Source of the DNA: Desulfocapsaceae bacterium | GTDB taxonomy: Bacteria; Desulfobacterota; Desulfobulbia; Desulfobulbales; Desulfocapsaceae | Direction: 5' to 3' | Assembly: GCA_031292275.1 (NCBI GenBank) | Contig: JARLHL010000110.1 | Span: 38,921 to 102,920, forward strand | Length of the DNA stretch: 64,000 nt | Part shown: one piece after another, positions 1-8,974 of the stretch | Layout of the letters: every line of letters starts with the position of its first letter | How positions within the stretch are numbered: the stretch's first letter is position 1 | Translations under genes and position numbers: made by a program | The notes under the pieces: generated by a model | What the model saw: the letters and a program-made list of their open reading frames with translations, nothing else | Databases searched by the model: none | What the model was told of the DNA's origin: nothing

Positions 1-647
1 GCAATGGTCATGCCAACCGACTGCCAGGCAAGCGCCGTCTCGAAGAGACTGACATCGATGTAGCCCCCCTGCCCCGATATGCCGCGGCGCACGAGGGCCC
101 CGAGAATGCCGATAACCGCCTGCTGGGCCCCGGCATGGTCGGCCAGAGGCGGAAAGATGATCGCCGGTTCGGCCTCGGTGCCGGTGGCCGACAGCCCTCC
201 GGTCAAGGCCATGTAGGTTAGGTCATGGCCGCCCTTCAATCGATGGGGCCCTGTCTGGCCAAAGCCCGACAGGGCACAATGCACCAGGCGGGGATTGCAT
301 CCGGCCAGATGCTCCCGGCCAAATCCGAGACGTTCCATCACCCCGGGCCGGAAGGATTCCAGGAGGACATCGGCCTGCCGGACCAGCCGTTCAAAAACCA
401 GGCGATCGTCGGCAGTCTTGAGATCAAGCCGTACCACCGATTTGCCGGCATTGACCTGCTTGTAAAAGGGCGAAACGCCGTCCTGATCAGCAAAGATAAA
501 GCCCCGCATCGGATCGCCGGCCGGGGGCTCGACCTTGACCACATAAGCGCCGAGATCGGCCAGAAGCTGGCCCGCAAAGGGACCGGGAAGATACTGACTC
601 AGGTCGAGAACCCGGGTTCCGGCAAGAAAGTGCTGCGCAACGCTCAT
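1..647 (-). CDS. CaiB/BaiF family CoA-transferase (N-terminal part, cut by window edge)
   Basis: Class III CoA-transferase, which moves CoA between carboxylic acids. About 215 N-terminal residues are visible. They open with the family hallmark VLDLSQYLPGPFAGQLLADL, followed by VVKVEPPAGDPMRG (37-49), NAGKSVVRLDLK (66-77), ADVLLESFRPGVMERLG (92-108) and the GHDLTYMALTGG segment, whose Asp (about residue 142) sits where the family's catalytic aspartate lies. The start is an ATG at 647 preceded by GGAGGGGAT, a good ribosome-binding site. The C-terminal half lies outside the window, so the substrate cannot be guessed. It is divergent from the lactonase-like gene at 866, with about 220 bases between. 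The family assignment is firm; a specific name such as formyl- or carnitine-CoA transferase is not justified. Confidence 0.9.
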   Translation of the reverse strand, partial: MSVAQHFLAGTRVLDLSQYLPGPFAGQLLADLGAYVVKVEPPAGDPMRGFIFADQDGVSPFYKQVNAGKSVVRLDLKTADDRLVFERLVRQADVLLESFRPGVMERLGFGREHLAGCNPRLVHCALSGFGQTGPHRLKGGHDLTYMALTGGLSATGTEAEPAIIFPPLADHAGAQQAVIGILGALVRRGISGQGGYIDVSLFETALAWQSVGMTI

Positions 648-865
648 ATCCCCTCCATAGTTTTTTTCAGAAAATTAGCCTGCAGAATGCCGCCTGTTTT
701 TCAATCGAGCTCTCCTCATAACACCATCTTTTCCCTCTGTCCAGAGGCATTCCCCGGACACCCGCAGGCGTTCACGGGCGGTTTCTCTTGACTTTTGTCG
801 TACAAGAACCCATTTTCTCCCGGTAGAACAACCCCATCCAGAGACAATCAACCCGGAGGAATTTC

Positions 866-1612
866 ATGACATCCTATGTGATCCATCCCATGGTTATCGG
901 CACCAAGGTCTTCGACAAGGGCATGATGACCTATCAGCATGATTACGGCACTCCCTACACCATCCCCATCTACAGCTGGTATCTGGAGGGAGGAGATCAA
1001 AAAATTCTCATTGATACCGGAGAAATGCACCCGGTCCAATCCGCTGAGAGAGAGAAGGCCATCGGCGGCAGGATCCGGACCCTGGAACAGGCCCTGACCC
1101 GGTTCAATCTGACCCCGGCCGATATCGATATCGTCATCCACACCCACCTTCATGCGGATCACTGTGAAAATGACTATAAGTGCACAAAGGCCCGCTTCTA
1201 TATCCATGAGAAGGAGCTAGTAACCATAAAAAACCCGCACCCGCTGGATTTTCGCTATGTGGAGGATTTTATCCTTGAGATTGAGGAAAACGGTCAGATC
1301 GAGGTCGTCAGGACGGATAGGGAGATCCTGCCAGGCATCAGCGTCATGCACACTCCCATCCATACCCCGGGCGGAATGACGGTCGTCATCGAGACAGCAA
1401 AGGGGAGGGCTGCCATCACCGGATTCTGCGTGATCAAAGAGAATTTCTTCCCCCCGGCCCGGATTCGCGCCATGGAGATGGAAGTCATTCCCCCAGGGAC
1501 GCACATCAATTCCTACGAGGCCTATGATACGATGATTGCGGTCCGGGACATGGCCGATATAATCATCCCTCTCCATGAGCCTGAATTTGCCGCCATAGAC
1601 GCCATTGGCTAG
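866..1612 (+). CDS. N-acyl-homoserine-lactonase-like metallo-beta-lactamase-fold hydrolase
   Basis: 248-residue metallo-beta-lactamase-fold protein of the AHL lactonase group, which hydrolyses lactones or other esters with one or two bound metals. The metal motif HTHLHADH is at residues 92-99, a further histidine is in PIHTPGG (about 166) and the last in PLHEPEF near the C-terminus. The spot where lactonases carry the bridging aspartate (TGDA-like) reads ITGFCV (about 185-189), so this ligand appears absent. There is no signal peptide. The start has a strong GGAGGAATTTC ribosome-binding site. It converges on the AsmA-like gene with a 21-base gap. The fold is certain; whether quorum signals are the substrate is open. 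Confidence 0.85.
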   Translation: MTSYVIHPMVIGTKVFDKGMMTYQHDYGTPYTIPIYSWYLEGGDQKILIDTGEMHPVQSAEREKAIGGRIRTLEQALTRFNLTPADIDIVIHTHLHADHCENDYKCTKARFYIHEKELVTIKNPHPLDFRYVEDFILEIEENGQIEVVRTDREILPGISVMHTPIHTPGGMTVVIETAKGRAAITGFCVIKENFFPPARIRAMEMEVIPPGTHINSYEAYDTMIAVRDMADIIIPLHEPEFAAIDAIG

Positions 1613-1633
1613 GCCCTCAAGCCCGCCTGGCGC

Positions 1634-4600
1634 TTATTTTTTCGGCTTGTCTTCAGGGGCCTTCTCGGAGGCTGCAGCATCGGTGTCAGAATTGGGGGTT
1701 ACATCCTCTATCTGCTGCAGAAGGCGGCTGGGAAGACTGACGGTTCGCAGGAGGATGTCAAAGGGAGTCTTGACTATCTCCTTATAGGCGGAGGTGCTTA
1801 TATCGGGACTATCGAGATCACCCTTGATGTTCAGGGTAATGGTCGGCTGCTTCTCATCACCCACCAGGATGTAGCCTATCAGTGGTATCTTACTGATATT
1901 CTGCTTTGTTTTTCGGATAAGATCGATATTCATGCCGATGGTATTTTCCGGAAGATGGATCGCACCGGTCCCGGTCATATCCAGGGTATTCGACTCGATG
2001 GAAAAAGTATTCACATCAATAATCTGATTCTCATAATTGAATCCGGCATAGAGCTGATTGAAGGGAAGGCCCTGCAGACTGTACTCCGGCAAGGAAAAGG
2101 TGATGAGATCCGGAACAGTATTGACAAAAGTCAGGATATTATTGAGGACCGCCCCCTCCTTGAGGACGCTACCCTCGATCCGGATCACCCCTTTGAACTT
2201 CTCCCACAGTCCGCTGGCGTAAAAAGAGAGCTTCCCTCCGATGAATTTTGAATCCTTCAAGATCATCGCCATGAATTTTTCATTAAAATCCTGGCCGATA
2301 AGGGTAAAACCCGTGCTGCTCATCTCCATCTCGGCCTTCCCCTTGCCGTAGCGTAACTGACCGGTCAGCTGGCCATCCTCCGCATGTATCCTCAAGATAT
2401 CGGCCGGGGCGTTCTGGGCCGGATTGAGATAGATCGCGCAGGCATTGGCCTGCAGATCCATATCGGGAATCTTCCGAGGGGTTTGCTCATCCTTGCTTCC
2501 GGGATGATCGGCCAAAAAAGTGCGAAGGGCACTCAGGTTGAAGCCGACATCATGGGAGATGATGCGGATCCTGTCTGTATACTGCAGCTGCAGGTCGTCA
2601 TTGACGGTGGCAATCCAGCCATCGCCCCGGTATTGTCCTTTAAAAGTGAAGTCCCCGACAGGGATATTATCCTTGACCAGGACCTCATAGGCGGAAGTCA
2701 CTGTCCCGGAAAACAGATAGGGCGGGGTATCGGCGGGCCCCCAGATGTCCACGGTTCCCCTGTTCAGCCCGTATTTCTGCATGAAGTCGGACCGGTCGTA
2801 GAGTTTCCCGAAATCCTCGACATGAAGTTCCCAGCCCGAATCCTGTTTCCTCTTGCAGGAAAGCCCGAGATCCGGGATCACCAGGGTGGTGGCCTTATCG
2901 TTTTTCGTCAACTCGGCCTTCAGATTATTCCCTGAGAAGTCGAAGCCGTCGTTGTCCTTACTGCCGATCTCCAGACGGTCAAAGATGAAGGAACCTTTGC
3001 CGACCGGGAGATTGAGACTTCCGTGCACCGAACCGTTGAAAACCCCCTCCACAGCCAGACCCGCCTGAGCTACAGCCAGATTTTTATCGGCATAATGTAC
3101 CTTGAAAGGGGCAATGCGCACTTTTTTGCCCTGGATCAGCCATCCTGATTCCGTGGTCGAGGCAAGATCAAGACCTTTTCCAAAGACCACGGTCACCGGA
3201 AAGCGGGCCTGATCAAGTTTCAGTCCCTCTGACTCCCAGGCCTGCAGATCGGCGACAAGGTTGAATTCCAGCTTTTCGAGGTTGAAGTCTCCCGAGAGGA
3301 GGAATCTGGTTGAGGGCAAGACCGAAATCTGGGTCGCCGGCAGGGTCCCGGAAAAAGTCTCTGCCTTGAAAGGGGCCGTGAAACCCGCCATCTTCGCCGA
3401 CAAGGTTCCGAGCTTCCAGCTTGAGGCTGAGGCAGTCAACTGCTCTCCCTCCGGGGTCCACCGGTATTCAAGGCTTACCGGCCTCTCTGACGTGTCAAGT
3501 GTCAGCCTGGTATCCTCCAGAGGCAGGTTAACCTTCTCGACAGTTATTGCAATGTCGGCCTTCCGGGAGGCGATCTTCATCTTGCCGGTCGCCTTCATCC
3601 CCAGAAAATCCTGGAAACCGATGTTGACCTCCTTGAGGGTTATAGTGTCGTCGAGAATCGAGATCTCTGAGTTCTGCACCTGATAGGTCTGCCGATCATA
3701 GTCGAATGCGCCCGCTGCGACCCTGAAAACGCCGGTGGAATGCACATCCTCCTCCGGGCGGGCCAGATTGATCTTCAGGGTCAGGTTCCCGTCCGTCAAT
3801 CCCTTGGTCTGTTTGAATGGCAGATGGATCTCATAGAAATCAAGCAGGGCCAGGATCTCATCCCCAACGGGGGCCTGGGCCAGGATATATGCTGTGAGAA
3901 TGGGTTCATGGGGGTTGAAGTCGATATCCAGCCAGCTCTTGCCGCCATTGAGGCCTGCATAGGTTGGACTCTGAGGATAGATCTTCAGGATCCCGTTTTC
4001 AAAGACCACATCCGTCACCGGCGACTTGATGGACGGCAGTTTTTGCTCAAAACTGTATTCGGTCCCCTTGACGGTGGCCTTGGCATATAGGGTATCGAAG
4101 ACCTTTTCAGGAGACGCAAAGAGAATGGTCCCTTTAATGGTATGAAGCTGGAAGGAACTGCCCTTGAGATAATCGGTAATCCACGGCTGAATCTCAGGAT
4201 CCAGGGCAAAGAGTTCGACGACCGGCCGGATAGTCGAGATGTTTTCCGTGCCACTCCCTTCAAAGCGCAGGGCATCCCGGTCGGCCTCGCAATGGACATG
4301 CAAGGGCAGCGACTCCGCCAGATCAAGAGAGATATCGGCATTCATCGTCAGCCGCTTCATATCCAGCTGCATCCTGCCGCTCCCCTGGCTGTGATAGGCG
4401 ATACTTCTAAGGGTCTTAATATCAACGTGTAGTATATCCCCGGATAACACCAGATCGGTATCCAGCGTATAAGCGGGATTCTGTACCAAAAGAGAGCCTT
4501 CCCCCCTGCCGCGAAAGGCGAGGGCCGCCGTGGTATCGTTGACGATGATTTTCCTGATTACAATAGAATCAAACCACCGGCCGACCAGATCGGCATAAAT

Positions 4601-4858
4601 CACCGCCTTCCGGATCCGGGACAGAGGCATCCTCTTCTTTGCAATGGCCTTCGCCGCGGCAAAATCGACCTCGCCGACCTCAAGATTCAGTTTTTTATCC
4701 AGGCTGAGATGAAGCTTCTGGATGGTGATCCCGCCCAGGGAGTAATGATCAAACCCGATCCCCATTCGTAAGGTTACATAGACGGCCGCGCCCAATACGG
4801 CAAAAAGGATGAGGGAGAGGGTGGCGCTGATACACAGCCTGGAAATGATCTTTTTCAT
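1634..4858 (-). CDS. AsmA/YhdP-family large envelope protein
   Basis: 1074-residue protein with an N-terminal membrane anchor (ISRLCISATLSLILFAVLGA, about residues 4-23) followed by a long beta-rich periplasmic region. The C-terminus has the AsmA_2/YhdP-like pattern of this family: a TGTGAIHLPE-type strand, then KIPLIGYILVGDEKQPTITL and a short acidic, lysine-rich tail. YhdP/TamB/AsmA-like proteins are thought to bridge the periplasm and carry phospholipid to the outer membrane; that role is taken from the family, not shown here. It is monocistronic, convergent with the lactonase-like gene and about 420 bases downstream of the fabI-like gene on the same strand. The ATG start is backed by the N-terminal anchor. 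It could also be labelled DUF3971-type. Confidence 0.8.
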   Translation of the reverse strand: MKKIISRLCISATLSLILFAVLGAAVYVTLRMGIGFDHYSLGGITIQKLHLSLDKKLNLEVGEVDFAAAKAIAKKRMPLSRIRKAVIYADLVGRWFDSIVIRKIIVNDTTAALAFRGRGEGSLLVQNPAYTLDTDLVLSGDILHVDIKTLRSIAYHSQGSGRMQLDMKRLTMNADISLDLAESLPLHVHCEADRDALRFEGSGTENISTIRPVVELFALDPEIQPWITDYLKGSSFQLHTIKGTILFASPEKVFDTLYAKATVKGTEYSFEQKLPSIKSPVTDVVFENGILKIYPQSPTYAGLNGGKSWLDIDFNPHEPILTAYILAQAPVGDEILALLDFYEIHLPFKQTKGLTDGNLTLKINLARPEEDVHSTGVFRVAAGAFDYDRQTYQVQNSEISILDDTITLKEVNIGFQDFLGMKATGKMKIASRKADIAITVEKVNLPLEDTRLTLDTSERPVSLEYRWTPEGEQLTASASSWKLGTLSAKMAGFTAPFKAETFSGTLPATQISVLPSTRFLLSGDFNLEKLEFNLVADLQAWESEGLKLDQARFPVTVVFGKGLDLASTTESGWLIQGKKVRIAPFKVHYADKNLAVAQAGLAVEGVFNGSVHGSLNLPVGKGSFIFDRLEIGSKDNDGFDFSGNNLKAELTKNDKATTLVIPDLGLSCKRKQDSGWELHVEDFGKLYDRSDFMQKYGLNRGTVDIWGPADTPPYLFSGTVTSAYEVLVKDNIPVGDFTFKGQYRGDGWIATVNDDLQLQYTDRIRIISHDVGFNLSALRTFLADHPGSKDEQTPRKIPDMDLQANACAIYLNPAQNAPADILRIHAEDGQLTGQLRYGKGKAEMEMSSTGFTLIGQDFNEKFMAMILKDSKFIGGKLSFYASGLWEKFKGVIRIEGSVLKEGAVLNNILTFVNTVPDLITFSLPEYSLQGLPFNQLYAGFNYENQIIDVNTFSIESNTLDMTGTGAIHLPENTIGMNIDLIRKTKQNISKIPLIGYILVGDEKQPTITLNIKGDLDSPDISTSAYKEIVKTPFDILLRTVSLPSRLLQQIEDVTPNSDTDAAASEKAPEDKPKK

Positions 4859-5279
4859 TTACCTCTCATCTCTTGAAGGTCCATGGCAAAAGGGAATTTC
4901 AGGAAAAGCCCAGGCAGCGCAAAGGTGATCCGCATGGAGCACGGCGGGCCGAGGAACACAACTGCACTGTTCGGAGGTAGGCCGCGAGATATCTTTTTCA
5001 CGATGCAACAATGCATTATTTATATTAAATTTTACGATTCCAACACGTCCTGATCAGCAGCTGGTTACCATCGGGGAAGAGCCCTCCCCGCCCAAAGGCG
5101 GGCTGATGGGAGCAGAAGACAATTTAGCGATGAAATTTGTTAAAAGCAAGGGATCCAAAGGAAAGAGTCATCTACACCATGACTCTCTATAACAGCATCC
5201 CCAGCCCCTCATACAGGAGTACACTGCCGGATCTTCTGCCGGCCAGGATTTGCAGTCACTTCCGCGCCCGCCCCGGCGA
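4859..5279. other. Intergenic region with two small inverted repeats, no gene seen
   Basis: No credible coding sequence on either strand. A GC-rich hairpin (CCCGCC-CAAA-GGCGGG, about 5093-5108) lies in the middle, and an 8-base inverted repeat (AGAGTCAT at 5164-5171 with ATGACTCT at 5179-5186) lies nearer the fabI-like gene. Neither is followed by a T run in the direction of the flanking minus-strand genes, so they are not clear terminators. The CGGGCTGATG next to the first hairpin superficially recalls the fluoride riboswitch 3' part, but the rest of that motif is missing. Confidence 0.4.
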
Positions 5280-6092
5280 TCAGCCGACCGCCCCCCTGAC
5301 GATCTCTCTGTCAAAATAATTCACAGCCATCCCCGCATCGACAACAATAGTCTGGGCCGAGATCCCGGAGGAACGCTCAGAAAGCAGGAATACAGCAAGA
5401 TTGGCAGCCTCCTGGGTGGCCAGCGCCTTTTTTCTGAGGGTGGCCTTTTCGGCAAAGAGATAGCTGTCGACATAGCCAGGTATCCCTGCCGAAGCTGAGG
5501 TCTTGAGCAATCCCGGAGCCACCGCATTAAAACGGATACCGGAAAATGCAGAAAAACTCTTGGCCAAAAAGCAGATCGACGAATCCAGGGCCGCCTTGAT
5601 CGGCGCCATATAACCGTAATTTTCCGCCGCCATCCTGGTCGTCGAGATGGAGATTGTGACCACCGATCCCGCATCTGCAATCAGGTCTTTGAAATGATTT
5701 GCAATAGCGATAAAGGAGAAGCAGGATATATTGACCGCCTGGAGGAAATCGGCCTTGCAGGTCTCGTGAAAGGGACGGAATCCTTCGGAATAATTTGCAA
5801 AGGCAATGGAGTGCACAATCCCGTCCAGGCGCCCGCCCCGTTCCGCTTCAATCTCCTCCGCAATCTGATCCCGAACCCTGACAATATTTGCCTCCTCCTC
5901 CACATCGCAGATAAAGGCAGGAGATTCTGGAAAAAGCCTGCGGGCAGCTTCCTGTCTCTCTCGTGAGCGGACGACATGAATAACCTTGGCCCCTTCTTCC
6001 ATCAAGGTCCGGGCAATGGCCCAGGCCACCGATTTTTTATTGGCCAGTCCAAAGACGGCAAAACGTTTTCCTTCAAGATTCAAAAAATCCAT
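5280..6092 (-). CDS. fabI: FabI-like enoyl-[acyl-carrier-protein] reductase
   Basis: 270-residue short-chain dehydrogenase of the FabI type, which reduces trans-2-enoyl-ACP with NAD(P)H in the last step of the fatty acid elongation cycle. The N-terminal nucleotide site reads [15 protein letters not shown], matching the G-(I/V)-ANKxSIA signature of FabI rather than the classical GxxxGxG. The catalytic tyrosine and lysine have the FabI spacing Y-x6-K ([13 protein letters not shown]). Late residues [15 protein letters not shown] and the C-terminal [11 protein letters not shown] also fit. Length is usual (about 260). No other fatty acid gene is adjacent. Because paralogues exist in this family, a role in another enoyl reduction is possible. 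Confidence 0.85.
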   Translation of the reverse strand: MDFLNLEGKRFAVFGLANKKSVAWAIARTLMEEGAKVIHVVRSRERQEAARRLFPESPAFICDVEEEANIVRVRDQIAEEIEAERGGRLDGIVHSIAFANYSEGFRPFHETCKADFLQAVNISCFSFIAIANHFKDLIADAGSVVTISISTTRMAAENYGYMAPIKAALDSSICFLAKSFSAFSGIRFNAVAPGLLKTSASAGIPGYVDSYLFAEKATLRKKALATQEAANLAVFLLSERSSGISAQTIVVDAGMAVNYFDREIVRGAVG

Positions 6093-6274
6093 AACACTCC
6101 ATAGATTGAAAATAACGGATCGTCACCTGACCTGCAGGATACACCAGCGGAATAATTGACACAAGGAACAATGGTATATAGAATATGCCGCATCCCTGCC
6201 CTGAAGGGCAGCTTGCTGCATCAACGTGCAAAAACGATCGTCTTCTCTTTTAATGGCTGAACTTTATAAAGATA

Positions 6275-7954
6275 ATGCAGAAATATTTCATTGGAATCGA
6301 CACGGGGGGGACCTGCACGGATGCCGTCCTGATGGAGAGCGCGACCGGAAAGGTGGTTGAAACCGCCAAGGAACCGACAACCCATCACCGGCTTTCCATC
6401 GGCACGGCCAACGCCCTGAAAAGCCTTTTCACCAAGGCTGATATCAGCCCCGGTCAGGTCCGGGCCGTGGCCGTCTCCTCCACGCTTGCCACCAACAGCA
6501 TCGTGGAAAATAAAGGTGCCCGGGTGGCCCTGCTTGTTATCGGCTATGTCAAACATTTCAGGCTGCCGGTGAAGGCCGTCGTTTTTATCAAGGGCGGACA
6601 TACCATCACAGGCAAAGAAGAAGAGCCGCTGGATATCGAATACCTGGTGGATATTGTCGGAGGACTGCGGCAGGAGGTGGATGCCTACGGGGTCTGTTCG
6701 GCGATGTCCATCGAAAATCCTACCCACGAGCTGGTGGCGGAGAAGGCTATCTCCATGATCGACCCCAAGCCGGTTTTCTGTTCACACAGGATCAGCCAGC
6801 AGGCCGGCATGCAGGAAAGGGCGGCGACGGCCGGGCTGCACGCCAAACTGATGCCCCTCATGCAGGAATATGTGACAGGGGTCCGGGAGGCCATGACCGA
6901 GCAGCGTCTCGATTGCCCCATGGTGATCGTCGGCGGCAACGGCAAAATCGTCTCCTCGACCGAGGCTGTTCAGCAGGCAGGGGTGACCGTCGCCAGCGGA
7001 CCGGCATGTACCGCCTCCTTCGGCGCGCATCAGTCCGGGAGCGACAGCCTCATTATCGATATCGGGGGCACGACCACCGACATGGCGATAATCGAGAACG
7101 GCAGGCCATCGCTTTCACCGGACGGCTGTACCATCGGAGACTGGAAGACCCATGTGGAGGCGGTGGACATGCATACCGGCGGCATCGGCGGCGATAGCCA
7201 TGTCCTCATTGACGAGAAGGGAAATATGACCATCGGCCCGGCCCGGGTGGTGCCGTTGGCCATGTCCACAGGTTTTCCGGACCTGTCGCAATGGCTGGGG
7301 CCATCTTCGGCATCCCGCTGTGTCCGGCTGGTGGCGGTCCAGCGCGGGGAGCCGAAGATGGCCCCCATCCTTGAGGCCCTTCAGGCCCACGGGCCCGCCA
7401 CCCCCCGCAGACTCCGGGATGCCACCGGCCTGAGCGGAATCCCCCTGGATACCCAGCTTGAGGATCTCGCCAGAAAGCAGCTGATCGTCGAGACAGGCTT
7501 CACCCCCACCGACGCCCTCCACGTACTGGGCAGGATCGATCTGGGTGACAGGAAGGCCTCGCTTGCCGGGGCAACCATCCTGGGCGGACTCATGGGAAAG
7601 GGACCGGAAGAATTCTGCACCTTGGTTGTGGCCAAAACCGGGGAGATGATCGAAAATCTGATTATCGAATATATTTTCACCCGCACCTGGGGCAAGACCC
7701 TGACCAATTTCATCTCCACCAGACGCAGCCATCCGATCCTGGGTGTCGACTTCTCCCTGAAGATCCCCCTGATCGGGATCGGCGCCGCCGCCAGATTTTT
7801 CCTGCCCGGTGTGGCGGCACGGCTGGCCACCACCGTGAGTTTTCCGGAGAATTATGCAGTGGGCAACGCCATCGGGGCGGCGATGATCTGCCGGCAGGAA
7901 CTCCTGCCGGCGTCCCAGGATAAAAAGAACGAGGACAGAGACGATGAGGGATGA
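6275..7954 (+). CDS. HyuA-like hydantoinase/oxoprolinase family protein
   Basis: 559-residue ASKHA-fold ATPase of the hydantoinase A/oxoprolinase family. Phosphate-1 motif GIDTGGTCTDAVL at residues 7-19, the VSSTLATNSIVE segment near 70, and the second phosphate-type motif IDIGGTTTDMAII (about 262-274) are all present, as is the ALHVLGR stretch seen in the family. Members carry out ATP-dependent ring opening of hydantoins, oxoproline or related cyclic amides, or act as acetone carboxylase subunits. This copy is shorter than typical bacterial HyuA (about 650-700) and has no HyuB partner beside it, so the substrate is unknown. Its last 11 bases overlap the start of a small CxxC protein, suggesting coupled translation. 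Confidence 0.85.
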   Translation: MQKYFIGIDTGGTCTDAVLMESATGKVVETAKEPTTHHRLSIGTANALKSLFTKADISPGQVRAVAVSSTLATNSIVENKGARVALLVIGYVKHFRLPVKAVVFIKGGHTITGKEEEPLDIEYLVDIVGGLRQEVDAYGVCSAMSIENPTHELVAEKAISMIDPKPVFCSHRISQQAGMQERAATAGLHAKLMPLMQEYVTGVREAMTEQRLDCPMVIVGGNGKIVSSTEAVQQAGVTVASGPACTASFGAHQSGSDSLIIDIGGTTTDMAIIENGRPSLSPDGCTIGDWKTHVEAVDMHTGGIGGDSHVLIDEKGNMTIGPARVVPLAMSTGFPDLSQWLGPSSASRCVRLVAVQRGEPKMAPILEALQAHGPATPRRLRDATGLSGIPLDTQLEDLARKQLIVETGFTPTDALHVLGRIDLGDRKASLAGATILGGLMGKGPEEFCTLVVAKTGEMIENLIIEYIFTRTWGKTLTNFISTRRSHPILGVDFSLKIPLIGIGAAARFFLPGVAARLATTVSFPENYAVGNAIGAAMICRQELLPASQDKKNEDRDDEG

Positions 7955-8123
7955 AGAACGGCCCGGTCAGGAGGTCTGCGAGGTCTGTGAGGGATCGGGG
8001 CAGGTCTGCGAATTCAGAGGAGTCAGCAGATTCGTCCTGACCTGGGACGACTGCCCGGCCTGCGGCGGCCTGGGATTCATCAGCAGGGATCAGGACACCT
8101 TGGATGATACAGAAACCCAATGA
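7944..8123 (+). CDS. 59-residue CxxC/CxxCGGxG mini-protein
   Basis: Short ORF starting at an ATG inside the end of the HyuA-like gene and stopping with TGA. The product has paired cysteine motifs VCEVCEGSGQVC (residues 11-22) and CPACGGLGF (37-45), which resemble the CxxCxGxG repeats of the DnaJ zinc finger and probably bind one zinc or an Fe-S cluster. The stop-start overlap (11 bases), shared direction and matching GC content argue that it is a real gene translated together with the upstream ATPase. No named family is recognised. It could be a metal-binding or rubredoxin-like partner of the HyuA-like protein. Confidence 0.65.
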   Translation: MRDEERPGQEVCEVCEGSGQVCEFRGVSRFVLTWDDCPACGGLGFISRDQDTLDDTETQ

Positions 8124-8215
8124 TATTATTGTGTATTTATTAAATTGCAGCTGTTGACCGGTGCCGCTGGCTGCGAGAAATCCCGGGCCCTCAACGCCCC
8201 CCCATGGTATGAACT

Positions 8216-8974
8216 ATGAAAGAGAAAATCCTCCAAACCATCTATGACGCCTTCGAGCGATGGTCGGCGCCCATTCCCCGAGTCTGCGTCAAAGGGTGTT
8301 CAGCCTGCTGCACCGGCTCTGTTATGATAACGGCCCTGGAAGGGGAGGCGATCCTCCGTTTTATCCTGCAGGAGGGCCTGGAGGGCTGGTTTGCCCGATG
8401 CCTGGAAGGGAAAACTCCGGCCCCGGCGCCCCGGCTGACAACCAACGAATACGCGGGTCTCTGTCTCGAAGGAGTTGAGGGGGACGATCCCGCCGGTATC
8501 TGTAAAAATTCGGCATCCTGCCCATTTCTTGAAAAAAACTGTTGTATGATCTACCCGGTACGCCCCTTCGGCTGCCGATGTTTTGCCTCGGAACAACGCT
8601 GCACACCGGAAGAGGCAGCCGTTTTGCCCGGTTACTATGTCGCCGCCTCAACGGCAATGCTGCAGATCATCGAGCACCTTGGGCAGCGCGAATACTGGGG
8701 AAACATGGTCGATGTCCTGCTGGCCCTCTGCGACGCCCAGCGCTATGGAACCATTACGGACTGCCTGCAGGAGCGGGGTATCATCATGCAGGCCAGGTTC
8801 AGGACCCGGAAGGCCGTGCCCCTGCCGGGCCTGATGCTTCTGGAAGAAGAACACCAGCGAATCGCCCCGCTGCTCAGCGCCATCTTCACAAGCCGGCTGG
8901 ACGAGCACAGTATAGACGACATCCTTAACGGCAGGGTCCATGTCCTGCCCCACTTATCAGAGAAAGAATCATGA
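8216..8974 (+). CDS. YkgJ-type cysteine-cluster protein
   Basis: 252-residue protein of the YkgJ (zinc- or iron-chelating) family. Cysteines are arranged as VCVKGCSACCTG (about 23-34), then SCPFLEKNCCMIYPVRPFGC (101-120) and FASEQRC, the usual pattern of eight or so cysteines with the YP-xRPxxCR signature; biochemical function of the family is poorly known. The C-terminal half is alpha-helical and lacks cysteines. The stop codon overlaps the start of the siroheme-type reductase (ATGA), so the two are almost certainly translated together. This points to a link between the cysteine-cluster protein and an Fe-S enzyme, but that is inference. Confidence 0.8.
   Translation: MKEKILQTIYDAFERWSAPIPRVCVKGCSACCTGSVMITALEGEAILRFILQEGLEGWFARCLEGKTPAPAPRLTTNEYAGLCLEGVEGDDPAGICKNSASCPFLEKNCCMIYPVRPFGCRCFASEQRCTPEEAAVLPGYYVAASTAMLQIIEHLGQREYWGNMVDVLLALCDAQRYGTITDCLQERGIIMQARFRTRKAVPLPGLMLLEEEHQRIAPLLSAIFTSRLDEHSIDDILNGRVHVLPHLSEKES

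Noticed and set aside
5085..5120. Fluoride riboswitch-like CGGGCTGATG beside a hairpin
   Set aside because: The conserved 5' half of the riboswitch is missing, and no fluoride exporter gene lies downstream.
5137..5319. 60-codon plus-strand ORF upstream of fabI-like stop
   Set aside because: No ribosome-binding site, no recognisable features, and it overlaps the fabI-like gene.
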